Below, one piece after another: positions 1 to 8,464 of a stretch of DNA of 64,000 nucleotides (position 1 is its first letter; every line of letters starts with the position of its first letter). Source of the stretch: Betaproteobacteria bacterium UBA2592 (GTDB taxonomy: Bacteria > Pseudomonadota > Gammaproteobacteria > Burkholderiales > Rhodocyclaceae). Location: positions 38,952-102,951 of the forward strand of contig DDKS01000033.1 of assembly GCA_002340095.1 (NCBI GenBank), in the 5' to 3' direction. The translations under genes were made by a program, and so were the position numbers. The notes under the pieces were generated by a model, which did no database searches, had not been told where the DNA came from, and saw only the letters and a list, made by a program, of their open reading frames with translations.

Positions 1-1
1 C

Positions 2-259
2 CAGGCCGAACTGGTGGTCTGCAACGATTCGGGCCTGATGCACGTGGCCGCCGCCCTGGACCGCCCGACGATCGCCCTGTTCGGCTCCTCCACCCCGGAA
101 TTCACCCCGCCCCTGTCGGACCAGGCCACGGTCCTGCGCCTCGGCCTGCCCTGCAGCCCCTGCTTCAAGCGCGAATGCCCCTTCGGCCACACGGACTGCC
201 TGACCCGGCTGGAGCCGGCCCGGGTCCTGGATACCTGCCTGAACCGCCTGAGCCACTGA
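2..259 (+). CDS. waaF: ADP-heptose:LPS heptosyltransferase II, C-terminal part (cut by window edge)
   Basis: Only the last 85 residues are visible; the reading frame is open to the window edge. The motif NDSGLMHVAAALDRP followed by ALFGSS is the sugar-nucleotide binding loop of the GT9 heptosyltransferase family, which adds heptose to the lipopolysaccharide inner core at the cytoplasmic face of the inner membrane. The cysteine-bearing tail (LPCSPCFKRECPFGH) is typical of WaaF rather than WaaC. The stop overlaps the next start (ATGA), so the two genes are probably translated together. The family call is firm; the choice of heptosyltransferase II over I is likely but rests on the tail alone. 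Confidence 0.85.
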   Translation, partial: QAELVVCNDSGLMHVAAALDRPTIALFGSSTPEFTPPLSDQATVLRLGLPCSPCFKRECPFGHTDCLTRLEPARVLDTCLNRLSH

Positions 260-684
260 TGAAAGCCTCGACCCCGCCCCTGTTCGCCACCCCGGAAGAT
301 GCCGAAGCCGCCTTCTACGAAGCCATTGCCCGGAGTGATCTGGAAACCCTGATGGCCATCTGGTCCGAAGACGAGGAAGTGATCTGCACCCACCCCACCG
401 GCCAGCAACTGGTGGGCCTGGCCAGCATCCGCGAAAGCTGGCGGCAGATCCTCGCCAGCACCCGCCTGCAGATCAACGCCAACCGCATCGCCCAGTGGCA
501 GGGCATGCTGCTCTCCGTGCATCAGGTCATGGAAAACCTGCAGGTCGGCCAGGAAGTCACCGGCCCGCTCCAGGCCACCAACGTCTACACCCGGGGCGCC
601 CACGGCTGGCGCCTGGTCTGCCGGCACTGCTCCGCCAACGCCGAACCGGCCGTCAACGAAAACGAACACCGGGTGCTGCACTGA
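259..684 (+). CDS. SnoaL/NTF2-like small protein
   Basis: A 141-residue protein starting at the ATG that overlaps the heptosyltransferase stop. The N-terminal half (FATPEDAEAAFYEAIARSDLETLMAIWSED) and the segment around GLASIRESWRQIL fit the NTF2-like/SnoaL fold often annotated as DUF4440 or YybH-like. Such proteins form small cone-shaped dimers with a ligand pocket, but no catalytic residues can be assigned here and the substrate is unknown. It sits between an LPS gene and phosphomannomutase and is read in the same direction, which suggests co-expression rather than a shared pathway. Confidence 0.7.
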   Translation: MKASTPPLFATPEDAEAAFYEAIARSDLETLMAIWSEDEEVICTHPTGQQLVGLASIRESWRQILASTRLQINANRIAQWQGMLLSVHQVMENLQVGQEVTGPLQATNVYTRGAHGWRLVCRHCSANAEPAVNENEHRVLH

Positions 685-712
685 GCCGCCCCCGAACCCA
701 GACGAGGAAACC

Positions 713-2089
713 ATGACCCAACTCCCCGCCGAAATCTTCAAGGCCTACGACATCCGCGGCATCGTGGACAAATCCCTGACCCCGGACGTGGTGCGCCAGG
801 TGGGCCAGGCCCTCGGCTCCCTGGCCCGGGAACAGAACCAGACCGCCATCGCCGTCGGCCGGGATGGCCGCCTCTCCGGCCCCAGCCTGGCCGGCGCCCT
901 GATGGACGGCATCTGCGCCGCCGGCGTGGACGCCATCGACATCGGCTGCGTGCCCACACCGCTCACCTACTTCGCCGCCTACGAACTGGGTTGCCACTCC
1001 TGCGTCTCCGTCACCGGCAGCCACAACCCCCCCGACTACAACGGCCTGAAGATGGTCATCGGCGGCACCACCCTGGCCCTGGACGCCATCCAGCAGCTCA
1101 AGGCCCGCATCGAGGCCGGCCATCTGCTCAGCGGCCAGGGCCAGCGCAAGAGCGCCGACGTGCAGGCCGCCTACCTGGAACGCATCGTTTCAGACGTGAA
1201 GCTGGCCCGCCCCATGAAGATCGTCATGGACTGCGGCAACGGCGTGGCCGGCGCCGTGGCCCCCGAACTCTTCCGGCGCCTGGGCTGCGACATCGTGCCC
1301 CTCTACTGCGAAGTGGACGGCACCTTCCCCAATCACCACCCGGACCCCTCCAAGCCCGAGAACCTGGCCGACGTGATCCGGGCGCTGCGCGACACCGATG
1401 CCGAGATCGGCATCGCCTTCGACGGCGACGGCGACCGCCTGGGCGTCGTCACCAAGGACGGCGAGATCATCTACCCGGACCGTCAGCTCATGCTGTTCGC
1501 CGCCGACGTGCTCTCCCGGGTCCCGGGCGGCCAGATCATCTACGACGTCAAATGCACCCGTCTGCTCGCCCCCTGGATCCGCCAGCACGGCGGCGAGCCG
1601 GTGATGTGGAACACCGGCCACGCCCTGGTGAAAGCCAAGCTCAAGGAAACCGGCGCTCCCCTCGCTGGCGAGATGAGCGGCCACACCTTCTTCAAGGAAC
1701 GCTGGTACGGCTTCGACGACGGCCTCTACACCGGCGCCCGGCTGCTGGAAATCCTCTCCCGCAGCACCGACGCCAACCCGGTGCTCAAGGGCCTGCCCAA
1801 AGCCGTCTCCACCCCCGAACTCAACATCAAGATGGCCGAAGGCGAACCCTTCGTACTGGTGGACAAGCTCAAGGCCGAGGCGCACTTCACCGGCGCCCGG
1901 GAGCGCATCACCCTTGACGGGGTACGGGTCGAATACGCCGACGGCTTCGGCCTGGCCCGCCCCTCCAACACCACCCCGGTGGTGGTGCTGCGCTTCGAAG
2001 CCGACAACGAAGCCGCCCTCGCCCGCATCCAGGCCGACTTCCGCCAAGCCCTCCTGGCCGTCTGGCCCGGCATCCAGCTACCCTTCTGA
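713..2089 (+). CDS. algC: Phosphomannomutase/phosphoglucomutase
   Basis: A 458-residue alpha-D-phosphohexomutase that interconverts 6-phospho and 1-phospho mannose or glucose in the cytoplasm, feeding GDP-mannose, LPS and exopolysaccharide synthesis. The N-terminal FKAYDIRG, the active phosphoserine loop TGSHNPPDYNG, the metal loop AFDGDGDRLG, the sugar-specificity loop GEMSGH and the C-terminal phosphate-binding RPSNTTP are all present. Length matches the AlgC/ManB family. The gene is followed closely by a strong terminator, which ends this transcription unit. Whether mannose or glucose is the main substrate cannot be told from sequence. Confidence 0.93.
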   Translation: MTQLPAEIFKAYDIRGIVDKSLTPDVVRQVGQALGSLAREQNQTAIAVGRDGRLSGPSLAGALMDGICAAGVDAIDIGCVPTPLTYFAAYELGCHSCVSVTGSHNPPDYNGLKMVIGGTTLALDAIQQLKARIEAGHLLSGQGQRKSADVQAAYLERIVSDVKLARPMKIVMDCGNGVAGAVAPELFRRLGCDIVPLYCEVDGTFPNHHPDPSKPENLADVIRALRDTDAEIGIAFDGDGDRLGVVTKDGEIIYPDRQLMLFAADVLSRVPGGQIIYDVKCTRLLAPWIRQHGGEPVMWNTGHALVKAKLKETGAPLAGEMSGHTFFKERWYGFDDGLYTGARLLEILSRSTDANPVLKGLPKAVSTPELNIKMAEGEPFVLVDKLKAEAHFTGARERITLDGVRVEYADGFGLARPSNTTPVVVLRFEADNEAALARIQADFRQALLAVWPGIQLPF

Positions 2090-2124
2090 GCCGTCCGCAA
2101 GGAACGCTGCCCGGGCCATGGCCC

Positions 2125-2160
2125 AGCAAAAAGCCGAGGCATCCGCCTCGGCTTTTTGCT
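2125..2160 (+). terminator. Rho-independent terminator after algC
   Basis: A perfect 16-bp inverted repeat (AGCAAAAAGCCGAGGC / GCCTCGGCTTTTTGCT) with a four-base loop lies 36 bases past the algC stop. The 3' arm carries the T-run and the 5' arm an A-run, so it could work in both directions. It isolates the downstream cas operon from algC transcription. Confidence 0.9.
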
Positions 2161-2264
2161 GTCCGGATCTCCCCGACGCCTACCGCCAGCCCCCGTCCCG
2201 GGGCCCCATACCCGGCCCGCCCCTCCCCGCGCTGGCGCGCCCCCGGCCTCCACCAGACGCAACA

Positions 2265-2278
2265 TGGCAAGCTTGCCA
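2265..2278. promoter_or_regulatory. Palindrome upstream of the cas operon (possible operator)
   Basis: TGGCAAGCTTGCCA is a perfect 14-bp palindrome 61 bases before the start of the first cas gene. Its 12-bp core GGCAAGCTTGCC recurs only once more among the AAGCTT sites I checked by eye, just upstream of cas2 at 14768. A weak -10-like TAAAAT lies at 2305-2310, 26 bases past the palindrome, and the cas2 copy has the same spacing to TAGCAT. This would place the palindrome near -45, a usual activator position. The protein that binds it is unknown. Confidence 0.45.
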
Positions 2279-2339
2279 AAGCCGCCATCACAAAAACAAA
2301 CGCATAAAATCCTGACACCCCAAGCCTGCCGTCAGAACC

Positions 2340-3455
2340 ATGCCGAACAAAATCCTGCTTGCCGTCACCGGACTGTCACCCCAAATCGTCACCGAAACCC
2401 TGTACGCCCTATGCGTGCAACAATTCCCCGCATGGATTCCCGACCAGGTCCTGCTCATCACCAGCAAGGAAGGTGCCGAGCGGGCCCGGCTTGCCCTCCT
2501 CGACCCCGAAGCCGGCCAGTTCCACGCCTTCTGCCGCGACTACCCCCAGGCCCGCCACATCCGCTTTGACCTGACCGACATCCACACCATACGCGACAGC
2601 AGCGGCCGTCCCATGACGGACATCCGCACACCGGGCGACAACGCCCGGGCAGCAGATGCCATCCACGCCCTCATCCGCAATCTCACCGCCGACGAACACA
2701 ACGAACTCCACGTCTCCATCGCCGGCGGCCGCAAGACCATGGGGTTCTACCTGGGCTACTGCCTCTCCCTGATGGCCCGCCCGCAGGACAGGCTCTCCCA
2801 CGTCCTGGTCAGCGACCCCTTCGAGTCCCTCCCCGATTTCTACTACCCCCCGGCCCAGCCCCGGGTGCTACACACCCGGGAAGGACGCCCCATCCATACC
2901 GCTGACGCCCAGATCATGCTGGCGGAAATTCCCTTCGTACGGCTGCGCCCGCTGCTTCCCGCCTCCATCCTGAGCCAGGAACAAAGCTTCTCCAGCACCG
3001 TGGCAGCCATGCAGAGCCACCTGGTCCCGCCCCGGCTGGTCTTCAACCTGTCCCGGCGCACCCTCCTCTGCGGCCAGCAAACCCTCACCCTGCCCCCGCA
3101 ACTGCTGGCCTGGCATCTCTGGCTGGCCGAACGCCGCCGGCGCGGAGCCCCCCCCATCCGCTTCACCGATGCCGACCCAGCCGAATTCCTGGCGACCTAC
3201 TCCCGCATCGTGGGCCACGACTCCGCCGACCTGGAACAGACAGCGCACCTGTTCGCCCAGGAACAAGGCATTCCCAAGGAATTCTTCGAGCAAAAATGCG
3301 CAAAGCTCAACCGGGCCCTCAAAACAGCCCTGGGCCTGGCAGCCCCGCCCTACCTCATCACCGCCCAGGGCCGCAGGCCGCTCACCCGTTATGGACTGAC
3401 CTTGTCCCCGGAGCAGATCGAAATCCATGCCGACAGCAACGTGCAAACGCAATGA
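2340..3455 (+). CDS. CRISPR-associated CARF protein, NE0113 family (putative ring nuclease)
   Basis: A 371-residue protein opening the type III-A operon. The N-terminal segment KILLAVTGLSPQIVTETLYAL and the later SIAGGRKTMGFYLGYCLSLM are hallmarks of the CARF fold of the NE0113 family (TIGR02584), which is annotated as a Csm6-type ring nuclease. CARF domains bind cyclic oligoadenylate made by Cas10. I found no R-X4-6-H HEPN ribonuclease motif in the C-terminal half, which instead looks helical and partly winged-helix-like. A signal-degrading or signal-sensing role is therefore more likely than Csm6-type RNA cleavage. No good Shine-Dalgarno precedes the ATG. Confidence 0.8.
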   Translation: MPNKILLAVTGLSPQIVTETLYALCVQQFPAWIPDQVLLITSKEGAERARLALLDPEAGQFHAFCRDYPQARHIRFDLTDIHTIRDSSGRPMTDIRTPGDNARAADAIHALIRNLTADEHNELHVSIAGGRKTMGFYLGYCLSLMARPQDRLSHVLVSDPFESLPDFYYPPAQPRVLHTREGRPIHTADAQIMLAEIPFVRLRPLLPASILSQEQSFSSTVAAMQSHLVPPRLVFNLSRRTLLCGQQTLTLPPQLLAWHLWLAERRRRGAPPIRFTDADPAEFLATYSRIVGHDSADLEQTAHLFAQEQGIPKEFFEQKCAKLNRALKTALGLAAPPYLITAQGRRPLTRYGLTLSPEQIEIHADSNVQTQ

Positions 3456-3500
3456 CATACCAAAATCGGCTAAGCTACTCCGCTTCAGAGGAACCCAGCC

Positions 3501-6107
3501 ATGATCGAATCCAAGCCCCTGCTCGACGCCTCCTGCCGCATCGCCTTTGCCGCCCTGCTGCATGACCTGGGCAAGTTCGCCGAACGCGCCGCCCTGCCCG
3601 ATGTGCCCCGGGAAAAACTCGACACCCACATCACCCAGTACTGCCCCTTCCGGGAAGGCCGCTACCACAGCCACCGGCACGCTGCCTGGACAGCGCTCAT
3701 GCTGGACACCCTCGAACGGAAGGTCCCCGACCTGCTTCAGGGAGATGTCAGCCCCTTCGCCAGGCAAAACGGCAACGCCGACATCACCGACTCCCTGGTC
3801 AATGCGGCGGCCATGCACCACAAGCCGGAGACTTTCCTGCAATGGATCGTCGCCACCGCCGACCGGGTCGCCTCCGGCTTCGAGCGCGACGAATTTGAAA
3901 AATACAACGCCGGTGAAGACAACACCGACAGCGGCCGCAACCACTACCAGGCCCGGCAACTGAGCCTGCTCGAACAGATCCGGCTACAGGAGACATCGAG
4001 AGCCCAAGTCACTGCAGCCAGCCTCCACTGGCGTTACCCGCTCAAGGCCATGAGCCCGGCCGCCCTCTTCCCCGTACGGCGCCAGGGGTACGAACCGGAG
4101 CAGGATGCGCCAGCGCAGGCCGAATACCGTGCCCTGTGGGAACAGTTCATTCAAGCCCTGGAAGCCATCCCCCCGGCCCATCGCCAGCAATGGCCGCTCT
4201 GGCTCGACCATTTCGATACCGCCTGGCAATGCTTCACCCATGCCATTCCCGCCGCCACCGCCTTTGGCGTCAAGCCCGAAGTCTCACTCTACGACCACAG
4301 CAAGACCACGGCCGCCCTGGCCACCGCCCTCTGGCGCTGGCATGAAGCACACCAGCACACCGGCCCCGAGGCCGCAGCAGCCCTGAAAACCCGCGCCGAC
4401 TGGGACGAGCCCAAATTCCTGCTGGTGCAGGGCGACTTCTTCGGCATCCAGGATTTCATCTTCGCCGATGGCAGCCAGACCAATCAATCCGCTGCCCGCC
4501 TGCTGCGCGGCCGCTCCTTCCAGGTGTCGCTGTTCACCGAACTCGCGGCCCTCAAGGTGCTGGAAGCCTGCGACCTGCCGCCCACCTCGCAGATCATCAA
4601 CGCCGCCGGCAAATTCCTCATCGTCGCCCCCAACACCCAGGAAGTGCGAGAGCGCCTGAGCGCCGTACGCCAGGAACTCAACGCCTGGTTCCTCGAACAC
4701 AGCTTCGGCCTCGCCGGGCTGGGGCTGGTCGGAAAGACCGCCAGTTCCAACGACTTCCTCAAGGGCCGCTTCAGCCAGCTCATGCAGGCGCTGTTCGCCC
4801 AGCTCGAGGACGCCAAGCTGAAGCGCTTCGACCTCACCAGGGGCGAGGCCGTCTTTGCCATCGACTACCCTAACGGCGTCTGCCCCTACAACGACAAGCT
4901 CCCTGCCGATGGCAAGGCATCGGCGGCCCTGTCCCGCGACCAGATCAAGCTTGGCACCCAGCTCGCCCGCCAGGACCGGCTGCTCATCACCCGCCAGGAG
5001 ACCGAGCTGCAGGGTGGCAGCGTGGTGCCGCTCGAAACCCCCATCTTCGGCTATCGCGTCAGCTTCACCGGCGATGAGGACGCCAGCGGCAAATTCGGCG
5101 CCCTGGCCCGCGAACGGCAACTGCTACGCTGCTGGGACTTCAGCCTGCCCGATAGCCTCGACGCTCCGCTCTGGCACGGCTACGCCCGGCGCTACATCAA
5201 CGCCTATGTGCCGTCCTTTGGCGAGGTCGATGCCTGGACGCGGGAACGCTACGGTCAACTCGCCGACGAGCCCGATTTCCCCATCGAAAGGGGCAAGCCC
5301 AAGAGCCTCAACCACATCGCCTGCGAAGACCGCCAGCCGCGTCACGACAAGGAAAGCTGGCAGGGCCAGGTGGCGCTGATGACCCTCAAGGGCGACGTGG
5401 ACAATCTGGGCCAGATCTTCCAGAAAGGGCTGACCGAACCGACCTTCGCCAAGATGGCCGCCCTCTCCCGCCAGATCAACGCCTTCTTTGCCGTCTGGCT
5501 GCCCGCCTACTGCGCCCGGCACTATCCGAACACCTACACGGTCTTTGCCGGTGGCGATGACTTCTTCCTGATCGGCCCCTGGTACAGCACCCAGCAACTC
5601 GCCGCGCAGATGGCCCATCACTTCCGCACCTACGTGGCCGAAAACGACGAAATCCACTTCTCCGCCGGCATGGTCATGACCAAGCCCGGCCTGCCCATCC
5701 ACACCCTGGCCGCCCAAGCCGAAGAAGCCCTGGCCGCAGCCAAAGGGCAGGGCAAGAACGCCGTCACCCTGTTCGGCCAGCATGTGCCCTGGTCAGACTG
5801 GCCCCGGCTTGCCGCCGCCCAGCAGGAACTGGAGACCCTGGCCCGGGAATACGCGCTGAGCACCGGCTACCTCTACAGCCTCCTGCACCTCATCGACCTG
5901 GCCACCGACAAGCAGAACCCCGAGTCGCCGATGTGGCGCAGCCGCTTCGTTTACCGCACCCGGCGCTACGTGGTGGACAAGCTCGAGCGCGAGAAGCGCG
6001 ACACCGCCCAGACCCGGCTGGCCCACGCCCTGGGCGAACTGGGCATCGGCCAGTTGCAGGGCAAGTACCGCATTCCGGTTTTCAATCATTTCTATCGTCA
6101 GCGATAA
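3501..6107 (+). CDS. cas10: Type III-A Cas10 (Csm1), HD nuclease and cyclic oligoadenylate synthase
   Basis: An 868-residue large subunit of the Csm effector complex. The N-terminal HD domain is intact (HD at residues 21-22 in LLHDLGKF, later AAMHHKPE), so target-activated ssDNA cleavage is likely kept. The palm domain carries GGDD at about 684-687 (FAGGDDFFLIG), the active site that joins ATP into cyclic oligoadenylate. The block GDFFGIQDFIF followed by AARLLRGRS is typical of Csm1 and separates this from Cmr2. Both active sites look functional, which fits the CARF proteins encoded in the same operon. It starts 45 bases after the CARF gene. Confidence 0.95.
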   Translation: MIESKPLLDASCRIAFAALLHDLGKFAERAALPDVPREKLDTHITQYCPFREGRYHSHRHAAWTALMLDTLERKVPDLLQGDVSPFARQNGNADITDSLVNAAAMHHKPETFLQWIVATADRVASGFERDEFEKYNAGEDNTDSGRNHYQARQLSLLEQIRLQETSRAQVTAASLHWRYPLKAMSPAALFPVRRQGYEPEQDAPAQAEYRALWEQFIQALEAIPPAHRQQWPLWLDHFDTAWQCFTHAIPAATAFGVKPEVSLYDHSKTTAALATALWRWHEAHQHTGPEAAAALKTRADWDEPKFLLVQGDFFGIQDFIFADGSQTNQSAARLLRGRSFQVSLFTELAALKVLEACDLPPTSQIINAAGKFLIVAPNTQEVRERLSAVRQELNAWFLEHSFGLAGLGLVGKTASSNDFLKGRFSQLMQALFAQLEDAKLKRFDLTRGEAVFAIDYPNGVCPYNDKLPADGKASAALSRDQIKLGTQLARQDRLLITRQETELQGGSVVPLETPIFGYRVSFTGDEDASGKFGALARERQLLRCWDFSLPDSLDAPLWHGYARRYINAYVPSFGEVDAWTRERYGQLADEPDFPIERGKPKSLNHIACEDRQPRHDKESWQGQVALMTLKGDVDNLGQIFQKGLTEPTFAKMAALSRQINAFFAVWLPAYCARHYPNTYTVFAGGDDFFLIGPWYSTQQLAAQMAHHFRTYVAENDEIHFSAGMVMTKPGLPIHTLAAQAEEALAAAKGQGKNAVTLFGQHVPWSDWPRLAAAQQELETLAREYALSTGYLYSLLHLIDLATDKQNPESPMWRSRFVYRTRRYVVDKLEREKRDTAQTRLAHALGELGIGQLQGKYRIPVFNHFYRQR

Positions 6108-6122
6108 ACGAGGAGTTCTCCC

Positions 6123-6581
6123 ATGAGTTATCCACAGCAACAACGCGGCGGTTACGATCGCAGCGCCGCACCCGCAGCGCACATCGACACGAGTGACGTC
6201 AGATTCGGCGCCAACATGCCCGAACTCCTGTTTGCCGACATTGCGCAGGAAAAGGCCCGCACGATCGCGCAGGCCGGTGGCGGGAGGAAGAACAAATCCA
6301 CTCAGCTACGCAAGTTCTACGACGAGCTGGTGATGTGGCAGGAAAAGATTGCCCTGGAGCAGAACCCGGAGAGACGTGCCGAGCACTACAAGGAGCACGC
6401 CCCCTTTATCAAGATGCTGAGCGCCAAGGTGGCCTATGCCCGGGGCCGAGAGCACGTCGACCCTTGCTTCGAAAAGCTCTTCACCCACGTCATCCGCCAG
6501 ATCGACAGCCCCGAGACACTGAAGCACGCCAAACTGTTCATGGAAGCCTTCATGGGCTTCTACAAGGCCGAGGAGAAATGA
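6123..6581 (+). CDS. csm2: Csm2, type III-A small subunit (Cas11)
   Basis: A 152-residue helical protein between cas10 and csm3. The segments KNKSTQLRKFYDELVMWQEK and FIKMLSAKVAYARGR match the conserved helical core of Csm2, which lines the belly of the Csm complex along the crRNA-target duplex. The first 30 residues are Gln/Gly/Ala-rich and probably disordered. The ATG is preceded by a good GAGG ribosome site. It lies 15 bases after cas10 and 3 bases before csm3. Confidence 0.93.
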   Translation: MSYPQQQRGGYDRSAAPAAHIDTSDVRFGANMPELLFADIAQEKARTIAQAGGGRKNKSTQLRKFYDELVMWQEKIALEQNPERRAEHYKEHAPFIKMLSAKVAYARGREHVDPCFEKLFTHVIRQIDSPETLKHAKLFMEAFMGFYKAEEK

Positions 6582-6584
6582 ACC

Positions 6585-7307
6585 ATGCCGCAACTGACCG
6601 CCATCACCACCATCGAAGCCAAGCTCGAACTCCTCACTGGCCTGCGCATTGGCGCGGGTGACGCCGAAATGCATATCGGCGGGGTGGACAACACCGTCAT
6701 CAAGCACCCGATCACCCAGTCCCCTTACATCCCCGGCTCCAGCTTGAAGGGCAAGATGCGCAGCCTGCTCGAATGGCGCAGCGGTGCCGTGCAGGAAGGC
6801 CCCCTCGACAAGAAAAGCCATGACCGGGCAAGCGGCGCGGTACAGGCCGAGGTCAAGCGTATCCTCAAGCTGTTCGGCACCGGTGGCGGGGAATTCAAGG
6901 ACGACAAGGCCTTCGCCGCCGAAATCGGTCCTTCCCGCCTGGCCTTCTGGGATTGCGCCTTGAGCCCTGAATGGGAAAAACGGGTGCGCGACAACAACCA
7001 GCTGCTCACCGAGGTCAAGAGCGAGAACCGCATCAACCGCATCTCCGGCGTGGCCGAACACCCGCGCCAGACCGAACGCGTGCCATCCGGCGCCAGCTTT
7101 GATTTTCGCCTCTCCATCAAACGGCTCGAGGGCGACGGCGACGATCTGCTCGACACCGTCCTGCAGGGCCTGAAGCTCATCGAACACGACAGCCTGGGCG
7201 GCTCTGGCTCGCGTGGCTACGGCAAGGTCCGCTTCACCGGCCTCAAGATCGATGGCCAGGACCAGCAGGCCCGCTTCGATCAGGTCCAGGCCTTCCCCAA
7301 GGCATGA
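6585..7307 (+). CDS. csm3: Csm3, type III-A backbone subunit (Cas7) with target-RNA cleavage site
   Basis: A 240-residue RAMP protein that forms the helical backbone on the crRNA and cuts bound target RNA at 6-nt steps. The motif RIGAGDAEMHIGGVD holds Asp35, equivalent by position to the catalytic Asp33 of studied Csm3 proteins, so target-RNA cleavage is expected. The RAMP glycine-rich loops PYIPGSSLKGKMRSLLEW and LGGSGSRGYGKVRF are clear. Its TGA overlaps the csm4 ATG, indicating coupled translation. Confidence 0.95.
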   Translation: MPQLTAITTIEAKLELLTGLRIGAGDAEMHIGGVDNTVIKHPITQSPYIPGSSLKGKMRSLLEWRSGAVQEGPLDKKSHDRASGAVQAEVKRILKLFGTGGGEFKDDKAFAAEIGPSRLAFWDCALSPEWEKRVRDNNQLLTEVKSENRINRISGVAEHPRQTERVPSGASFDFRLSIKRLEGDGDDLLDTVLQGLKLIEHDSLGGSGSRGYGKVRFTGLKIDGQDQQARFDQVQAFPKA

Positions 7308-8281
7308 GCACGCCCATGCAGACCCACCGCCTGACCCTGCAACCACTGTCCGCCTTCGGTACCCCCCTGGCCGGTGACACCCTGTTCGGGCAATTGTGCT
7401 GGACGCTACGCCATCAACACGGCCAAGCCCGGCTTGAACGCCTGCTCGACGGCTACACCGCTGGCCAGCCCTTTGCCGTGCTGGGCGACGCCCTGCCCCA
7501 GGGCTACCTGCCGCTCCCCAGCCTGCCCAGCCGTTTCTGGCAGGCTGCTCGCGCAGATCAGGATCGCAAGATCCTCAAGCAAAAGCGCTGGCTCCCCCTG
7601 GCGGCCTGCGAGCGACCGCTCCAGGAATGGCAGGCCCATGCCCACAGCGACACCGAAGCCGCCCGAGCCATTGCCGGCCCAGAAGCCATCCCGGCCATCG
7701 AACGCGCCCAGCCGCACAACAGCATCAACCGCCAGACCGGCACCACCGGCACCGGCCAGTTCGCCCCCTACAGCCAGACGCAACATTGGTTTCACCCGGC
7801 CATGCGCTTTCATCTCTACGTCTGCCTCGACCCTGAGCGCCTCTCGCTGGTAGAGCTGCTCGATGCCCTGAACACCCTGGGCGCCACCGGCTATGGCCGG
7901 GATGCCAGCATCGGCCTGGGAAAATTCAGCGTGACGGTCGATGCCGACATGGCCCTGCCCGATACGCCCGCCGGCAGCAACGCCTGGCTCTGCCTTGGCC
8001 CCTGCGCCCCGCAAAACCAGGGCTTTGTGGCCGAACGCAGCTTCTACCAGCCACTGACCCGCTTTGGCCGTCATGGGGACATGGCAGTGCACAGCGGCAA
8101 CCCCTTCAAGCGGCCGGTACTGCTCGCCAAGGCGGGCAGCGTCTTCACCCCGGAACACTTCGAGCCGGCACGCCGCTGCATCGGCCAGGGACTGACCCAT
8201 GTTTCCAGCAGCCAGCCGGAAACCGTACAGCAGGGCTATGCCCCCGTATTCCCCCTGCCCCTGCCAGGAAGCCGGGCATGA
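7304..8281 (+). CDS. csm4: Csm4, type III-A Cas5-like subunit
   Basis: A 325-residue RAMP protein that caps the crRNA 5' handle and contacts Cas10. The N-terminal RLTLQPLSAFGTPLAGDTLFGQLCW is the family signature, and LGATGYGRDASIGLGKF is the glycine-rich RAMP loop. The chosen ATG overlaps the csm3 stop; a second ATG four codons in is possible. The stop overlaps a further ATG, that of the short frame described next. Confidence 0.92.
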   Translation: MSTPMQTHRLTLQPLSAFGTPLAGDTLFGQLCWTLRHQHGQARLERLLDGYTAGQPFAVLGDALPQGYLPLPSLPSRFWQAARADQDRKILKQKRWLPLAACERPLQEWQAHAHSDTEAARAIAGPEAIPAIERAQPHNSINRQTGTTGTGQFAPYSQTQHWFHPAMRFHLYVCLDPERLSLVELLDALNTLGATGYGRDASIGLGKFSVTVDADMALPDTPAGSNAWLCLGPCAPQNQGFVAERSFYQPLTRFGRHGDMAVHSGNPFKRPVLLAKAGSVFTPEHFEPARRCIGQGLTHVSSSQPETVQQGYAPVFPLPLPGSRA

Positions 8282-8433
8282 GCCAGCCGCATCCTGAAAG
8301 ACGACCTGATTCGTGGCTACGCCGAGGCCCCAAGCCCCTGGCCCGCAACAGTGCCGAACTCGAAGCTGCACTACCCTCTGTTTGCGGGCGGCCCAGTCCC
8401 GCCCGGAGGACAAGCCCCCCCTCATCCGCCTGA
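8278..8433 (+). CDS. Possible small gene or remnant between csm4 and csm5
   Basis: This 51-residue frame starts at an ATG overlapping the csm4 stop, with AGGAAG 7 bases upstream as a good ribosome site. It resembles nothing I know. A run of seven C (8415-8421) lies near its end. A -1 shift there would extend it in another frame through LIRLIMNMLAGEPTP to a TGA that overlaps the csm5 ATG, giving tight junctions on both sides like the rest of the operon. It could be a real small gene, a frameshifted gene, a sequencing indel or simple spacer DNA. Confidence 0.3.
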   Translation: MSQPHPERRPDSWLRRGPKPLARNSAELEAALPSVCGRPSPARRTSPPSSA

Positions 8434-8464
8434 TCATGAACATGCTGGCTGGAGAACCCACCCC

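Noticed and set aside
2340..3455. Possible Csm6 RNase with a HEPN domain
   Set aside because: The only nearby pattern is R-x3-H (RIVGH), which does not fit the R-X4-6-H HEPN motif, so I kept a CARF/ring-nuclease call.
8351..8464. An earlier start for csm5
   Set aside because: The upstream codons give a Pro/Gly/His-rich stretch with no RAMP similarity; the family begins at MKFLDTLPLALTPLSPIHIG.
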